From assembly GCA_964362915.1 (NCBI GenBank), contig CAYIGH010000028.1, positions 1 to 13,462 on the forward strand: 13,462 nucleotides of DNA. The letters run 5' to 3'. This document shows positions 1-6,372 of this stretch, in pieces. This DNA is from JAUSIK01 sp964362915 (GTDB lineage: Archaea > Nanobdellota > Nanobdellia > Pacearchaeales > GW2011-AR1). The translations under genes were made by a program, and so were the position numbers. Numbering within the stretch: the stretch's first letter is position 1; every line of letters begins with the position of its first letter. The notes beneath the pieces are model-generated. The model searched no databases. It saw only the letters and a program-made list of their open reading frames with translations, and was not told the origin of the DNA.

Positions 1-43
1 GCTTACCAAATCTTATTTTTTCATTGATTACTATTCTTGTCAT
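1..43 (-). CDS. 5' end of a leftward gene, possibly a DUF433 protein (partial)
   Basis: The minus strand reads ATG at 43-41 followed by an open frame that leaves the window; it translates as MTRIVINEKIRFGK. A TATA-like element (minus CCTTATTAA, about 66-76) sits some 27 nt upstream, the spacing used by other leaderless genes here. The opening resembles the N terminus of DUF433 proteins, which often begin with RIxIxP-like residues and then an FGKP or HGKP turn. DUF433 proteins commonly pair with PIN-like toxins. With only 14 residues visible, the family call is a guess; the presence of a gene start is better supported. Confidence 0.4.
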   Translation of the reverse strand, partial: MTRIVINEKIRFGK

Positions 44-101
44 GTTTTATTTTATGGAAGGAAGTTAATAAGGTTTTCTGTTTAGAAATTTTTTATTTCA
101 T

Positions 102-134
102 TCATCCCTTCACAACCGCCAGAAGCTTTAATCT
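102..134 (-). pseudogene. Remnant of an rtcB 3' end (last ten codons plus stop)
   Basis: Read on the minus strand, 134-102 encodes RLKLLAVVKG followed by TGA. The intact rtcB at 795-2213 ends RLKPLAVVKG and a stop, so nine of ten residues match and the stop falls in the same place. At the DNA level about 27 of 35 positions match, and most differences are at synonymous third codon positions, which indicates descent from a coding copy. Similarity stops abruptly upstream of the Arg codon (here CKRT, in rtcB NLVA). This is a displaced tail, left when something was inserted at the end of rtcB. Confidence 0.72.
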
Positions 135-151
135 TGTTCTTTTACAACCAC

Positions 152-188
152 TAATTATTTAAAGACGATTGCGTTAATTATTTGAAGA
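152..188 (+). promoter_or_regulatory. vapB promoter with two 14-bp direct repeats
   Basis: Positions 152-165 (taattatttaaaga) and 175-188 (taattatttgaaga) match at 13 of 14 positions with a 23-bp period, about two helical turns. The first copy supplies the TATA-like ATTATTTAAAG about 35 nt before the vapB start; the second ends just before the start codon. Paired sites over the promoter suit autoregulation, usual for toxin-antitoxin operons, but binding is inferred. Confidence 0.4.
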
Positions 189-192
189 TAAT

Positions 193-390
193 ATGACAAT
201 AAAAGCAAAGTTTGAAAAGGGACATTTTGTGCCTTTAGATCAGCATGAAATTAATAATTTAGATAGTGGTAACATTGTTGAAATAGAAATAATCTCTGAA
301 GAAGAAGAAAAATTCAAGTGGAAAGGCGCATTGAAACATCTCAAGAAGGGCTCTGTTGAATTGCAACATGAAATAAAAAATGCGTGGTGA
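193..390 (+). CDS. vapB: VapB-like antitoxin, DUF104 (AF2212-like) family
   Basis: This 65-residue protein should be the antitoxin of a type II toxin-antitoxin pair, binding and silencing the PIN-domain nuclease encoded next. Its opening (MTIKAKFEKGHFVPLD) has the short beta-hairpin pattern of the DUF104/AF2212 family: a hydrophobic strand, a charged turn with G, a strand ending xPLD, then a second strand NIVEIEII. The C-terminal half (about residues 35-65) is charged and likely helical, as expected for the toxin-binding tail. The gene ends at 390 and the toxin's likely ATG is at 393, so the two are translationally close. Two direct repeats lie over its promoter. Family assignment is by pattern only. 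Confidence 0.7.
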   Translation: MTIKAKFEKGHFVPLDQHEINNLDSGNIVEIEIISEEEEKFKWKGALKHLKKGSVELQHEIKNAW

Positions 391-392
391 GA

Positions 393-794
393 ATGTACTT
401 ATTGGACACAAATATATTTTTAGAAATATTGTTAGAGCAGGAGAAAAGTGGGGAATGTGAAATTTTATTAAAAAATATTAAAAACAGCAAAGTATTATTT
501 TATGTTAGTTCTTTTACTTTGCATTCTATTGAAGTTGCAATGATACACGAGGGTAAAATTGAATTATTATCCGACTTTCTTAGATTTATTCTTGCTAGCA
601 AGATAATTAGACTTGATACAAACACAAATGAAGAATTGCAAATTTTAAATTTTGCAAAGGAGTTCGAATTAGATTTTGATGATGCTTTTCAGTTTTATCT
701 ATGCAGAAGAAATAATCTGAAAATTATTAGTTATGATAAGCATTTTGATAAACTTAGAATAGAAAGAGTTGAGCCTAGAGATGTAGAAATATAG
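393..794 (+). CDS. vapC: VapC-like PIN-domain toxin ribonuclease
   Basis: A PIN-domain protein of 133 residues from the ATG at 393; GTG codons at 384 and 387 would add three residues and overlap vapB. The start MYLLDTN is the classic PIN opening. The acidic catalytic set is visible: D5, E47 in the helix after the SSFT stretch, D96/D97 in LDFDDAFQ, and D115 in ISYDKHF. These residues normally hold Mg2+ in the active site. VapC toxins cut RNA, often tRNA or rRNA, when not held by the antitoxin; the target here is unknown. The TAG at 792-794 abuts the rtcB stop codon on the other strand (795-797) with no spacing. The module lies between the true rtcB end and a displaced copy of that end. Confidence 0.82.
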   Translation: MYLLDTNIFLEILLEQEKSGECEILLKNIKNSKVLFYVSSFTLHSIEVAMIHEGKIELLSDFLRFILASKIIRLDTNTNEELQILNFAKEFELDFDDAFQFYLCRRNNLKIISYDKHFDKLRIERVEPRDVEI

Positions 795-2213
795 TTAACC
801 TTTTACAACAGCCAAAGGCTTTAATCTCGCGACTAAATTCCCAATTCCTAACTCATGCGAGACGCGTACAACTTCATTAACATCTTTATATGCTTCAGGG
901 GCTTCTTCGAGCATGCCTTTTATTGAACCTGCTTTAATTGCCACATTATGCGCTTTTAATTCTTGCTGTAAATGTTCTGGTGTGATATTCTTCTTTGCGT
1001 ATGTTCTTGATAAAACTCTGCCTGCTCCGTGAGCTGTACTAGCGAAAGAAATTTCTTCTGCTTTTTTTGTTCCGACTAAAACATAAGAATACGTTCCCAT
1101 TGATCCTGGAATGAAAATTGGGCAACCGATTTTTCTGTATACTTCAGGAATTTCTTTTCTTCCTGGGCCGAATGAGCGTGTGGCGCCTTTTCTATGAACG
1201 CATAAAATTTGCTTTTTGCCGTTTATTTCCAATTCTTCAAATTTTGCAATATTATGGGCAATGTCATAAACAACTTTAATTTCTGATTTTGGAAAGAATT
1301 TCTTGAAGGATTTTCTGATTTGATGAGTTATTAATTGGCGGTTTGTAAATGCAAAATTTGCCGCCGCCGCCATTGCTGCTCTATAATCTTTTCCAAGCTC
1401 TGATTCAATTGGGGCGCAGATTAATTCTCTATCTGGAAGATTTTTGTATCCGTAAACTTTTTCCATTTTTTGGATGTAATCAGAGGCTGTTTGATGCCCT
1501 AAGCCGCGAGAGCCGGTATGGACCATAATAGTTATATTCTCTTTATTTAATCTAAATATAAATGCTATTTCTCGATCATGAATAGTGTCTATTTCCTGAA
1601 CTTCAAGAAAATGATTCCCTGCTCCTAATGTTCCTAGCTGATTTCTGCCCCTTGCTTTTGCTCTTTGGGATACTTTTGTTGGATCAGCTCCTTTTATACA
1701 TCCTGAATCCTCTGTTTTTTCTATATCTTCAGAAGTCGCATAATTGTTTTCTAATGCCCATTGCGATCCTTTTTTTAGAACTTCATCTATTTGTTTATCT
1801 GAAAGTTTAAATTCGCCACCTTCTCCAACTCCTGAAGGAATATTTTTGTCGAGCTCTTTTAGAATATGATCTCTTTTTTTAATAAAATCTGACTTTTTTA
1901 TGTTTGTTGTTAGGAGACGAACGCCGCAGTTTATGTCAAATCCCACGCCTCCTGGAGAAATAACTCCATTTTTTATATCAAAGGCCGCAACACCCCCTAT
2001 ACAAAAGCCATAGCCCATATGCGCATCACTCATGGCGATAGACTTCTCTATAATTCCTGGGAGAGAGGCCACATTTTTTATCTGATTTATTGTTTTTTCC
2101 TCTTTTCTTATTTGCTCCATTAACTTATCTGAAGCAAAAATTATTCCTGGAACATTCATGCTTCCTTCCTTCTCAATTTCCCATATATTTTCTGATTTCT
2201 TTTTAATTGCCAT
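795..2213 (-). CDS. rtcB: RtcB, tRNA-splicing RNA ligase
   Basis: RtcB joins RNA ends with 2',3'-cyclic phosphate (or 3'-phosphate) to 5'-OH ends in a GTP- and Mn2+-dependent reaction; in archaea it seals tRNA exon halves after the splicing endonuclease. At 472 residues the protein is full length and has no intein. The metal and catalytic residues are present: D93 and C96 in GFDINCG, H201 in GAGNHFLE, H232 in HTGSRGLGH, H320 in YDIAHNIAK, and the guanylylated H395 in STAHGAGR. The start codon at 2213 lies 25.5 nt from the centre of a TATA element (TTTATTA, 2235-2241), so a leaderless transcript is likely. It could also be co-transcribed with archease 42 nt upstream. Intron-containing tRNAs in the same window are natural substrates. 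Confidence 0.97.
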   Translation of the reverse strand: MAIKKKSENIWEIEKEGSMNVPGIIFASDKLMEQIRKEEKTINQIKNVASLPGIIEKSIAMSDAHMGYGFCIGGVAAFDIKNGVISPGGVGFDINCGVRLLTTNIKKSDFIKKRDHILKELDKNIPSGVGEGGEFKLSDKQIDEVLKKGSQWALENNYATSEDIEKTEDSGCIKGADPTKVSQRAKARGRNQLGTLGAGNHFLEVQEIDTIHDREIAFIFRLNKENITIMVHTGSRGLGHQTASDYIQKMEKVYGYKNLPDRELICAPIESELGKDYRAAMAAAANFAFTNRQLITHQIRKSFKKFFPKSEIKVVYDIAHNIAKFEELEINGKKQILCVHRKGATRSFGPGRKEIPEVYRKIGCPIFIPGSMGTYSYVLVGTKKAEEISFASTAHGAGRVLSRTYAKKNITPEHLQQELKAHNVAIKAGSIKGMLEEAPEAYKDVNEVVRVSHELGIGNLVARLKPLAVVKG

Positions 2214-2234
2214 GTTATTTAGAATAAAGAGAGA

Positions 2235-2241
2235 TTTATTA
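2235..2241 (-). promoter_or_regulatory. TATA element upstream of rtcB
   Basis: TTTATTA centred at 2238.5 lies 25.5 nt upstream of the rtcB ATG (first base 2213), the same spacing seen for archease and two other genes here. It suggests that rtcB has its own leaderless promoter in addition to any read-through from archease. Confidence 0.45.
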
Positions 2242-2255
2242 AAGTATTCATTTTC

Positions 2256-2660
2256 TCAAACATCTAAAACAGCTTGGGCTTCCCAGCCTGATTTAGTTTT
2301 TTTTAAGTACATATCTGAGTAAGTTGGCGATTTTATTTGGTCAATATATTTATAATTTGAGGCCTTGTCACCAAATAATTCTGCATGTAAATTATATCCT
2401 CTAATTGTTACTTTTGCTTTTGCTGTTATAAAATTTTCCGCATCTATTAAGTAGATTAATTCATCAAGAAAATTATAAAATAATGACTCCAAATCATTTC
2501 CGGAGACATCAATAATTTTTCCCTTAGAACTCTTAATTTTTTCACCTCGGGAGACATATTCTGAAAAAGCTAAAACAGAGTTTTCAAATATCTCATTCAA
2601 GGTTCTGCCATAAACTCTAAATTTTATGTCTGCTGTGTGCTCTAAAAATCTATATTTCAT
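2256..2660 (-). CDS. Archease, RtcB-activating protein
   Basis: Archease promotes guanylylation and repeated turnover of RtcB and can widen its nucleotide use. The 134-residue protein has the family's opening EHTADIKF, with the metal-site Asp at D11. It also has a central helix (LESLFYNFLDELIYLID, about 57-73), a KSPTYSD segment at 110-116, and the ending GWEAQAVLDV whose Asp is also a family metal ligand. In many archaeal relatives the KxxTYx segment carries His after Tyr; here it is Ser115, which I recall from some other members, so I do not read it as a defect. It lies just upstream of rtcB on the same strand, a common arrangement. Its ATG is exactly 25.5 nt from the centre of a symmetrical TATA box, implying a leaderless mRNA. 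Confidence 0.93.
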   Translation of the reverse strand: MKYRFLEHTADIKFRVYGRTLNEIFENSVLAFSEYVSRGEKIKSSKGKIIDVSGNDLESLFYNFLDELIYLIDAENFITAKAKVTIRGYNLHAELFGDKASNYKYIDQIKSPTYSDMYLKKTKSGWEAQAVLDV

Positions 2661-2681
2661 ACTTTTTAGAAGTAAAATAAG

Positions 2682-2689
2682 TTTATAAA
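2682..2689. promoter_or_regulatory. Palindromic TATA box shared by archease and the metalloprotease
   Basis: TTTATAAA is a perfect palindrome centred at 2685.5. The first base of the archease ATG (2660, leftward) and of the metalloprotease ATG (2711, rightward) are each exactly 25.5 nt away. No other TATA-like element serves either gene at the right distance. One box therefore seems to direct leaderless transcription both ways, with direction set by the flanking BRE sequences. Confidence 0.6.
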
Positions 2690-2710
2690 TCTGGTTTATT
2701 TTTGTTAATT

Positions 2711-3640
2711 ATGCGCATATTGGACTTTTTTATACTGCTTGTATTATTGGTTACTTTGGGACTTGGGCTCGTTTTTTTATGGTATAATATACCTAATGCT
2801 CCAGGACATTTAGTTAAATATCAGGAATTTAATATTAATAAAACCGAATCTATATACAGAAATGGCACTCAATTCTATCCAAACATGAGATATAAAGATA
2901 GAATTATTTCTTATAGTATTTCTGATTCCTGTGATGTCACAAAGAAGAAAGATGTTCAAAGGGCGTTTTCCTTTATCTCTGAAAAAACAATTGTTGATTT
3001 TAGATTATCTAATTCAGGAGAAATAAAAGTTCTATGTTCAGATATCAATCCAAAGCCAGAGGAGAGAGGACATTTTGTTGCTGGAGAGGGCGGGCCTTCA
3101 GAAATAATTAATACAACTAATTATGCTATTATTTTGTCTGGAAAAGTTTCTTTGTATAGAAGAACCAGTGAATGTACTAGGCCAAACGTAGCTATACATG
3201 AGATATTACATGCATTAGGATTTGATCATAATAACAATCCTAAGAGTATTATGTATCCTATTACAGAATGCGATCAAATTTTAGATAATTATATAATTAA
3301 TGAAATAAATAAACTTTATAAGGCCGATTCTTTGCCTGACCTGACAATCGAGAAACTCAAAGCTACTAAAACTGGCAGATATTTAAGTTTTGAAATTACT
3401 ATTGGAAATTTCGGTTTAGATGACTCTCTTGATTCAAATTTAATTATTTATGCCAAGGACGTTGAAATTAAGAAATTTCCATTGGAAAATATTGACATAG
3501 GAACAAGAAAAATACTAAATGTTGAGAATTTAAGAACGCCTTTAAATACAGACTTATTTGTTTTTGAAGTTAATTCTAATTTAGAAGATCTAGATAAAGA
3601 AAATAACAGAGTTGAAATAAATCTGGTAAAGATGGAATAA
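2711..3640 (+). CDS. Membrane-anchored metzincin-type zinc metalloprotease with C-terminal CARDB-like domain
   Basis: Predicted to be an extracytoplasmic zinc endopeptidase. From the ATG at 2711 it has 309 residues; a TTG at 2702 could add three, but the ATG has ideal spacing from the TATA box. Residues about 4-26 form a hydrophobic segment (uncleaved anchor or signal peptide). The catalytic motif HEILHALGFDH (H163, E164, H167, G170, H173) is the extended metzincin zinc site, and SIMYP supplies the Met-turn (M181) nine residues later, close to matrixins. From about residue 208 (LPDLTIEKLKA) to the end it resembles a CARDB/Ig-like beta domain (DLTIEKL..., GNFGLDDS, NNRVEI). Several cysteines (C75, C109, C155, C187) could form disulfides outside the cell. 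The substrate is unknown; cell-surface maturation or attack on a partner cell are possibilities. Confidence 0.85.
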   Translation: MRILDFFILLVLLVTLGLGLVFLWYNIPNAPGHLVKYQEFNINKTESIYRNGTQFYPNMRYKDRIISYSISDSCDVTKKKDVQRAFSFISEKTIVDFRLSNSGEIKVLCSDINPKPEERGHFVAGEGGPSEIINTTNYAIILSGKVSLYRRTSECTRPNVAIHEILHALGFDHNNNPKSIMYPITECDQILDNYIINEINKLYKADSLPDLTIEKLKATKTGRYLSFEITIGNFGLDDSLDSNLIIYAKDVEIKKFPLENIDIGTRKILNVENLRTPLNTDLFVFEVNSNLEDLDKENNRVEINLVKME

Positions 3641-3655
3641 GTGAAATGAGGAATC

Positions 3656-3699
3656 TTTATATACATATTTTGTTAGTAAATATTATATGTTGGAGGTGA
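3656..3699 (+). promoter_or_regulatory. Promoter and strong Shine-Dalgarno of the 3703 gene
   Basis: TTTATATA (3656-3663) predicts a transcript start near 3685. A perfect GGAGGTGA follows at 3692-3699, three bases before the ATG at 3703. This gene therefore has a short leader with a strong ribosome site, unlike its leaderless neighbours. Confidence 0.6.
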
Positions 3700-3702
3700 A
3701 AT

Positions 3703-4206
3703 ATGGCTGAAAAAGAACCTATTATAAAGGAAAAACTAAATCACTCAGGTATTTTTGATTTTAAGGCATTTTACGGCTTTGCCCATAGCTGGCTTAAAGA
3801 TGAGGGTTTTGGTGTTATTGAGGAAAAATATTCAGAGAAGGTTTCTGGGAATTCCAGGGATATTCTCGCAGTATGGATTATTAATAAGAGACTATCTGAT
3901 TATTTTGAAATAAAAGGGGAGATAGAAACTGAAATAAAAGGGCTTACAGATGTAGAAGTTGAAATTGATGGGGAAAGGAAAAGGATGAATAAGGGCAATA
4001 TTTCTATGGAATTCAAGGCCTTGTTAATTATGGACCCTGAAGGAAAATGGGATGTTAATGCATTTTATAAGTTCTTAAGAGATGTTTATAATAAGTATAT
4101 TATTCCTAATAGAGTAGATAATATGCGCGAAATTATTAAAAATAACATTATTTCTTTAAAAGAAGAAATTAAGGCGTTTCTGGAATTGAGCGGGAGAAGG
4201 CAATAG
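3703..4206 (+). CDS. Conserved-looking soluble protein of unknown function (167 aa)
   Basis: I do not recognise a characterised family. The protein has no signal peptide or membrane segment and looks like a small alpha/beta cytosolic protein. It has an N-terminal segment with a possible helix around FKAFYGFAHSWLKDEGF (22-38). Strands rich in E and I follow (FEIKGEIETEIKG, VEVEIDGERK, about 68-92), then a DPEGKWD turn (about 111-117) and two long helices (119-163) rich in charged residues. Symmetric strand pairs of this kind occur in several small archaeal families, but I would not assign one. It has the best Shine-Dalgarno in the window and its own promoter, suggesting steady expression. An AT-rich T-tract (4208-4216) directly follows its stop and may end transcription. 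Confidence 0.8.
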   Translation: MAEKEPIIKEKLNHSGIFDFKAFYGFAHSWLKDEGFGVIEEKYSEKVSGNSRDILAVWIINKRLSDYFEIKGEIETEIKGLTDVEVEIDGERKRMNKGNISMEFKALLIMDPEGKWDVNAFYKFLRDVYNKYIIPNRVDNMREIIKNNIISLKEEIKAFLELSGRRQ

Positions 4207-4230
4207 TTATTTTTTTAGAGAATACAAATA

Positions 4231-4238
4231 TTTATATA
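4231..4238 (+). promoter_or_regulatory. TATA box of the 4260 gene
   Basis: TTTATATA centred at 4234.5 is 25.5 nt from the first base of the ATG at 4260, with no Shine-Dalgarno between them. A leaderless transcript is expected. Confidence 0.55.
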
Positions 4239-4259
4239 ATTCTTGCTTAGTGAAATAAC

Positions 4260-5636
4260 ATGAAAGAAAAAATTCTTATAATTTTATTTATTTTTATTTT
4301 AATATATTCTTCTTTTGTTTATGCTGATTTTGATCTGCAGGTTGCTAAACCTGACAAAGAGGCTGTTATAATATCTGAATTGAATAACCCTGCCATTTAC
4401 GAACTGACTATTATTAACAATGATGAAGAAGATATGGCTGAGATATATAGTTTGGTCGGGGTTTCTATGGGCCCAAAGGGAACCTTTCTCATTCCTATCG
4501 GAAAGTCCAGTCTGCAGGTTATGGCCTACCCTGGGAAAGAGTTTAGAAGACTGGATGGGATTTACTCGTTTGAATATCAGATTAGGGGATTTCAGCAGGG
4601 AATTTTCAAAGACAAGCTTATATTTAGAGTTGTTTCTTTAAAAGATGCCATAAATATAAATGATATAAGCATACACCCTGATGATAATAATGCTGTTATT
4701 ATTGTAAAAAATAATGTTAATGCTTATTTAGAGGATGTCGAGCTGCATTTCAGTTCTGCTTTTTTTGATGCTGTTGAAAAAATTAGCTTGAAGCCATTTG
4801 AAGAAATTAAAATCTCTATTGATATAAATAAATCTAAAATATCAAGATTGGCTGCTGGACAATATATTATGAAGTCAAATGTTAATATGGAAGATGCAAA
4901 TGTGGAATTTATTGCAAATATTAATTATTTAGAAAAGAGCAGGGCATCTGTAAAGAAAGAATCATCTGGATTCATTATCAGAAGAACTACGATAACGAAA
5001 ACTAATGATGGAAATATTCCTGTAACAGCAGATATAGAAATGACTAAAGATATTTTTTCTAGATTATTTATAACATTTTCCGTTGAACCAATAAAAGCAG
5101 AAAGAAATGGTTTATTTGTGGATTATTTCTGGCAAAGAGACATAGGGCCTGCTGAATCATTTAGCGTCAGCTCAACTACTAATTATACGTTTCCATTTTT
5201 ACTTATTATTTTAGTCATAGTTGTTGCTTTTTTAGTTAGTGCTTATATCAGGACTTCTTTAGTTATTAATAAGAGAGTATCTTTCGTGAAAACAAAGGGA
5301 GGAGAATTTGCATTGAAAGTGACTATAAATGTTAGGGCAAGAAAACATACAGATAATATCCAGATTATAGATAGACTTCCAATAATGGCGAAACTATATG
5401 AAAAGTTCGGCAGACAACCAGATAAAATTGACGAGGCATCTAGGAGATTATTCTGGAATATCCCAAGATTGAATAAAGGCGAAGAAAGAATTTTTTCTTA
5501 TATTATTTATTCAAAAGTCAGAGCAGTTGGAAGATTTGAACTTCCTGCTACTCTTGCTATTTTTGAAAAAGATGGCGAGCAGCATGAGGTACTTTCCAAT
5601 AGAGCATATTTTGTTTCAGAAAGTAACGAGGAATGA
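4260..5636 (+). CDS. Exported beta-rich protein with one C-terminal-half membrane helix (458 aa), function unknown
   Basis: Residues 1-21 form a signal peptide (KEK, then a long Ile/Leu/Phe core, ending SFVYA with a plausible cut before DFDLQV). Residues about 24-225 are beta-rich, with NNPAIYELTIINNDEED and an EDVELHF...FEEIKISIDI pattern typical of Ig-like or COG1470-type extracellular domains. A transmembrane helix spans about 311-330. The rest (335-458) is another likely beta-sandwich: EFALKVTINVRAR, then DRLPIMAKLYEKFG, FWNIPRLNKGEERIFSYII and a final strand. That tail resembles DUF11-type repeats, in which a conflict between bodies is common (IxDxLP, then a ratio of LxxGE). Topology would place it on the opposite side of the membrane from the large N-terminal part, unless the signal sequence stays as an anchor. 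A cell-surface or S-layer-associated role is possible; no function can be claimed. Confidence 0.8.
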   Translation: MKEKILIILFIFILIYSSFVYADFDLQVAKPDKEAVIISELNNPAIYELTIINNDEEDMAEIYSLVGVSMGPKGTFLIPIGKSSLQVMAYPGKEFRRLDGIYSFEYQIRGFQQGIFKDKLIFRVVSLKDAININDISIHPDDNNAVIIVKNNVNAYLEDVELHFSSAFFDAVEKISLKPFEEIKISIDINKSKISRLAAGQYIMKSNVNMEDANVEFIANINYLEKSRASVKKESSGFIIRRTTITKTNDGNIPVTADIEMTKDIFSRLFITFSVEPIKAERNGLFVDYFWQRDIGPAESFSVSSTTNYTFPFLLIILVIVVAFLVSAYIRTSLVINKRVSFVKTKGGEFALKVTINVRARKHTDNIQIIDRLPIMAKLYEKFGRQPDKIDEASRRLFWNIPRLNKGEERIFSYIIYSKVRAVGRFELPATLAIFEKDGEQHEVLSNRAYFVSESNEE

Positions 5637-5649
5637 GCTTCTGAAAAGC

Positions 5650-5657
5650 TTTAAATA
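5650..5657 (+). promoter_or_regulatory. TATA box of tRNA-Tyr
   Basis: TTTAAATA centred at 5653.5 lies 27.5 nt upstream of the first tRNA base (5681), the expected distance for archaeal RNA polymerase. Confidence 0.55.
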
Positions 5658-5680
5658 TCCTTTAAATTTGTCTTAGATAT

Positions 5681-5864
5681 CCTCCCGTGGCTTAGTGGTT
5701 AGAGCGTCCGGCTGTAGATAAGCAGAGATTGGAGAAATCTCATTGATCTAATGCGGACATTCCTTTATGGATTAGAATGAAGCACGATCAGCCCCATTGA
5801 GTCTTCGAGGTGCTGTAGAAAAGCAGAACCCGGAAGATCCCAAGTTCGATTCTTGGCGGGGGGA
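5681..5864 (+). tRNA. tRNA-Tyr (GUA) with a 111-nt intron
   Basis: The acceptor stem is 5681-5687 (CCTCCCG) with 5857-5863 (CGGGGGG), and the discriminator is A5864; CCA is not encoded. C1-G72 is the archaeal tyrosine identity pair. The D arm has GCT/AGC at 5690-5692 and 5703-5705, and the anticodon stem is TCCGG/CCGGA (5707-5711 and 5830-5834). The anticodon GTA is at 5714-5716. The T arm is CCAAG-TTCGATT-CTTGG (5840-5856). The exons (5681-5717 and 5829-5864) total 73 nt. The intron sits at the canonical 37/38 position. Maturation needs the splicing endonuclease and then RtcB, which is encoded in this window. A T-run right after the gene may terminate transcription. Confidence 0.93.
5718..5828 (+). 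other. Archaeal intron of pre-tRNA-Tyr, bounded by near-identical direct repeats
   Basis: The bulge-helix-bulge can be drawn: CTGT 5712-5715 pairs with GCAG 5823-5826 (one G-U). It is flanked by three-base bulges AGA (5716-5718) and AAC (5827-5829), and cutting after the second base of each gives the exons. The outer intron helix next to it is weak, so this is a relaxed form. Internally GAGATT/AATCTC (5725-5730 and 5736-5741) forms a hairpin, and CATT..TCTAAT with ATTAGAATG (5741-5752 and 5771-5779) another. The 15-mer at 5711-5725 recurs at 5812-5826 with one mismatch. At 111 nt it is long for an archaeal tRNA intron, but it has no ORF, no clear C/D boxes and no H/ACA box. Confidence 0.8.
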
Positions 5865-5911
5865 TTTTTATATTCTCAGTTAGAGCAGAATATAATTTCA
5901 TATCAACAATC

Positions 5912-5924
5912 TTTATATATTTAA
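5912..5924 (+). promoter_or_regulatory. TATA region of the 5944-6699 gene pair
   Basis: TTTATATATTTAA precedes the ATG at 5944 by 25-28 nt depending on the centre chosen, with no Shine-Dalgarno between. It shares the AATCTTTATATA context with the promoter at 3652-3663. Confidence 0.5.
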
Positions 5925-5943
5925 TATACATAATATTAGAACA

Positions 5944-6363
5944 ATGAGAGTAATGAAATTATATTTATGTGAAACAGAAGAACAAGATGATGATTATTTA
6001 AGACGTTTGGATTTATATATTGCTTTAGAGCCTCGCAATAGGGAAATAAGGAAGATTTTATTTGTAGATGAAGGGGAACTACACAGACTATCGCATTTGG
6101 AGCCTATCCACATAGGCAGGCTCTTAGAAGGGCAGGAGCTATTTAGAGGATTATATATGCTATTTGATATAACTGATCTAAGGGAAAAGCCTGGTCTGCC
6201 CAAGGGGCCTTATTATAACATAGACAGTGAGGTTTATAGTGCTGTTGCTGAACCTATGCGAATTAATGAATTATCTAGGATTATAATTGATGTGTGGAGA
6301 GAAAAATTAGTTGGGTTAAAGGAGATAAATGATGACTTTGAAATGCATAAAAATATATATTAA
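5944..6363 (+). CDS. Orphan protein of unknown function (139 aa)
   Basis: I do not recognise this protein. It lacks a signal peptide and membrane helices and looks soluble. The N-terminal strand MKLYLCETE is followed by a very acidic patch (EEQDDDY, 11-17). Next come a helical stretch LRRLDLYIALE and a strand KILFVDEGE. A middle part rich in Leu, His and Gly follows (LHRLSHLEPIHIGRLLEG), then PGLPKGPYYN (about 82-91) and a C-terminal helix about LSRIIIDVWREKLVGLKEI. The start at 5944 fits the TATA spacing; an ATG at 5953 would drop three residues. A second orphan gene begins nine bases after its stop, so the two are likely one leaderless operon. Confidence 0.65.
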   Translation: MRVMKLYLCETEEQDDDYLRRLDLYIALEPRNREIRKILFVDEGELHRLSHLEPIHIGRLLEGQELFRGLYMLFDITDLREKPGLPKGPYYNIDSEVYSAVAEPMRINELSRIIIDVWREKLVGLKEINDDFEMHKNIY

Positions 6364-6372
6364 AAGAATAAC

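Noticed and set aside
1628..1810. Short open frames opposite or inside rtcB, the thermosome, the protease and other genes
   Set aside because: They lie within strongly supported coding genes, lack promoters or ribosome sites, and have hydrophobic or low-complexity translations typical of antisense shadows.
795..2213. An intein in rtcB
   Set aside because: Some archaeal rtcB genes carry one, but this protein has the intein-free length and uninterrupted motifs.
5718..5828. A box C/D or H/ACA guide RNA hidden in the tRNA-Tyr intron
   Set aside because: No RUGAUGA and CUGA pair with proper spacing, and no ACA near the end of a kink-turn hairpin, could be found.
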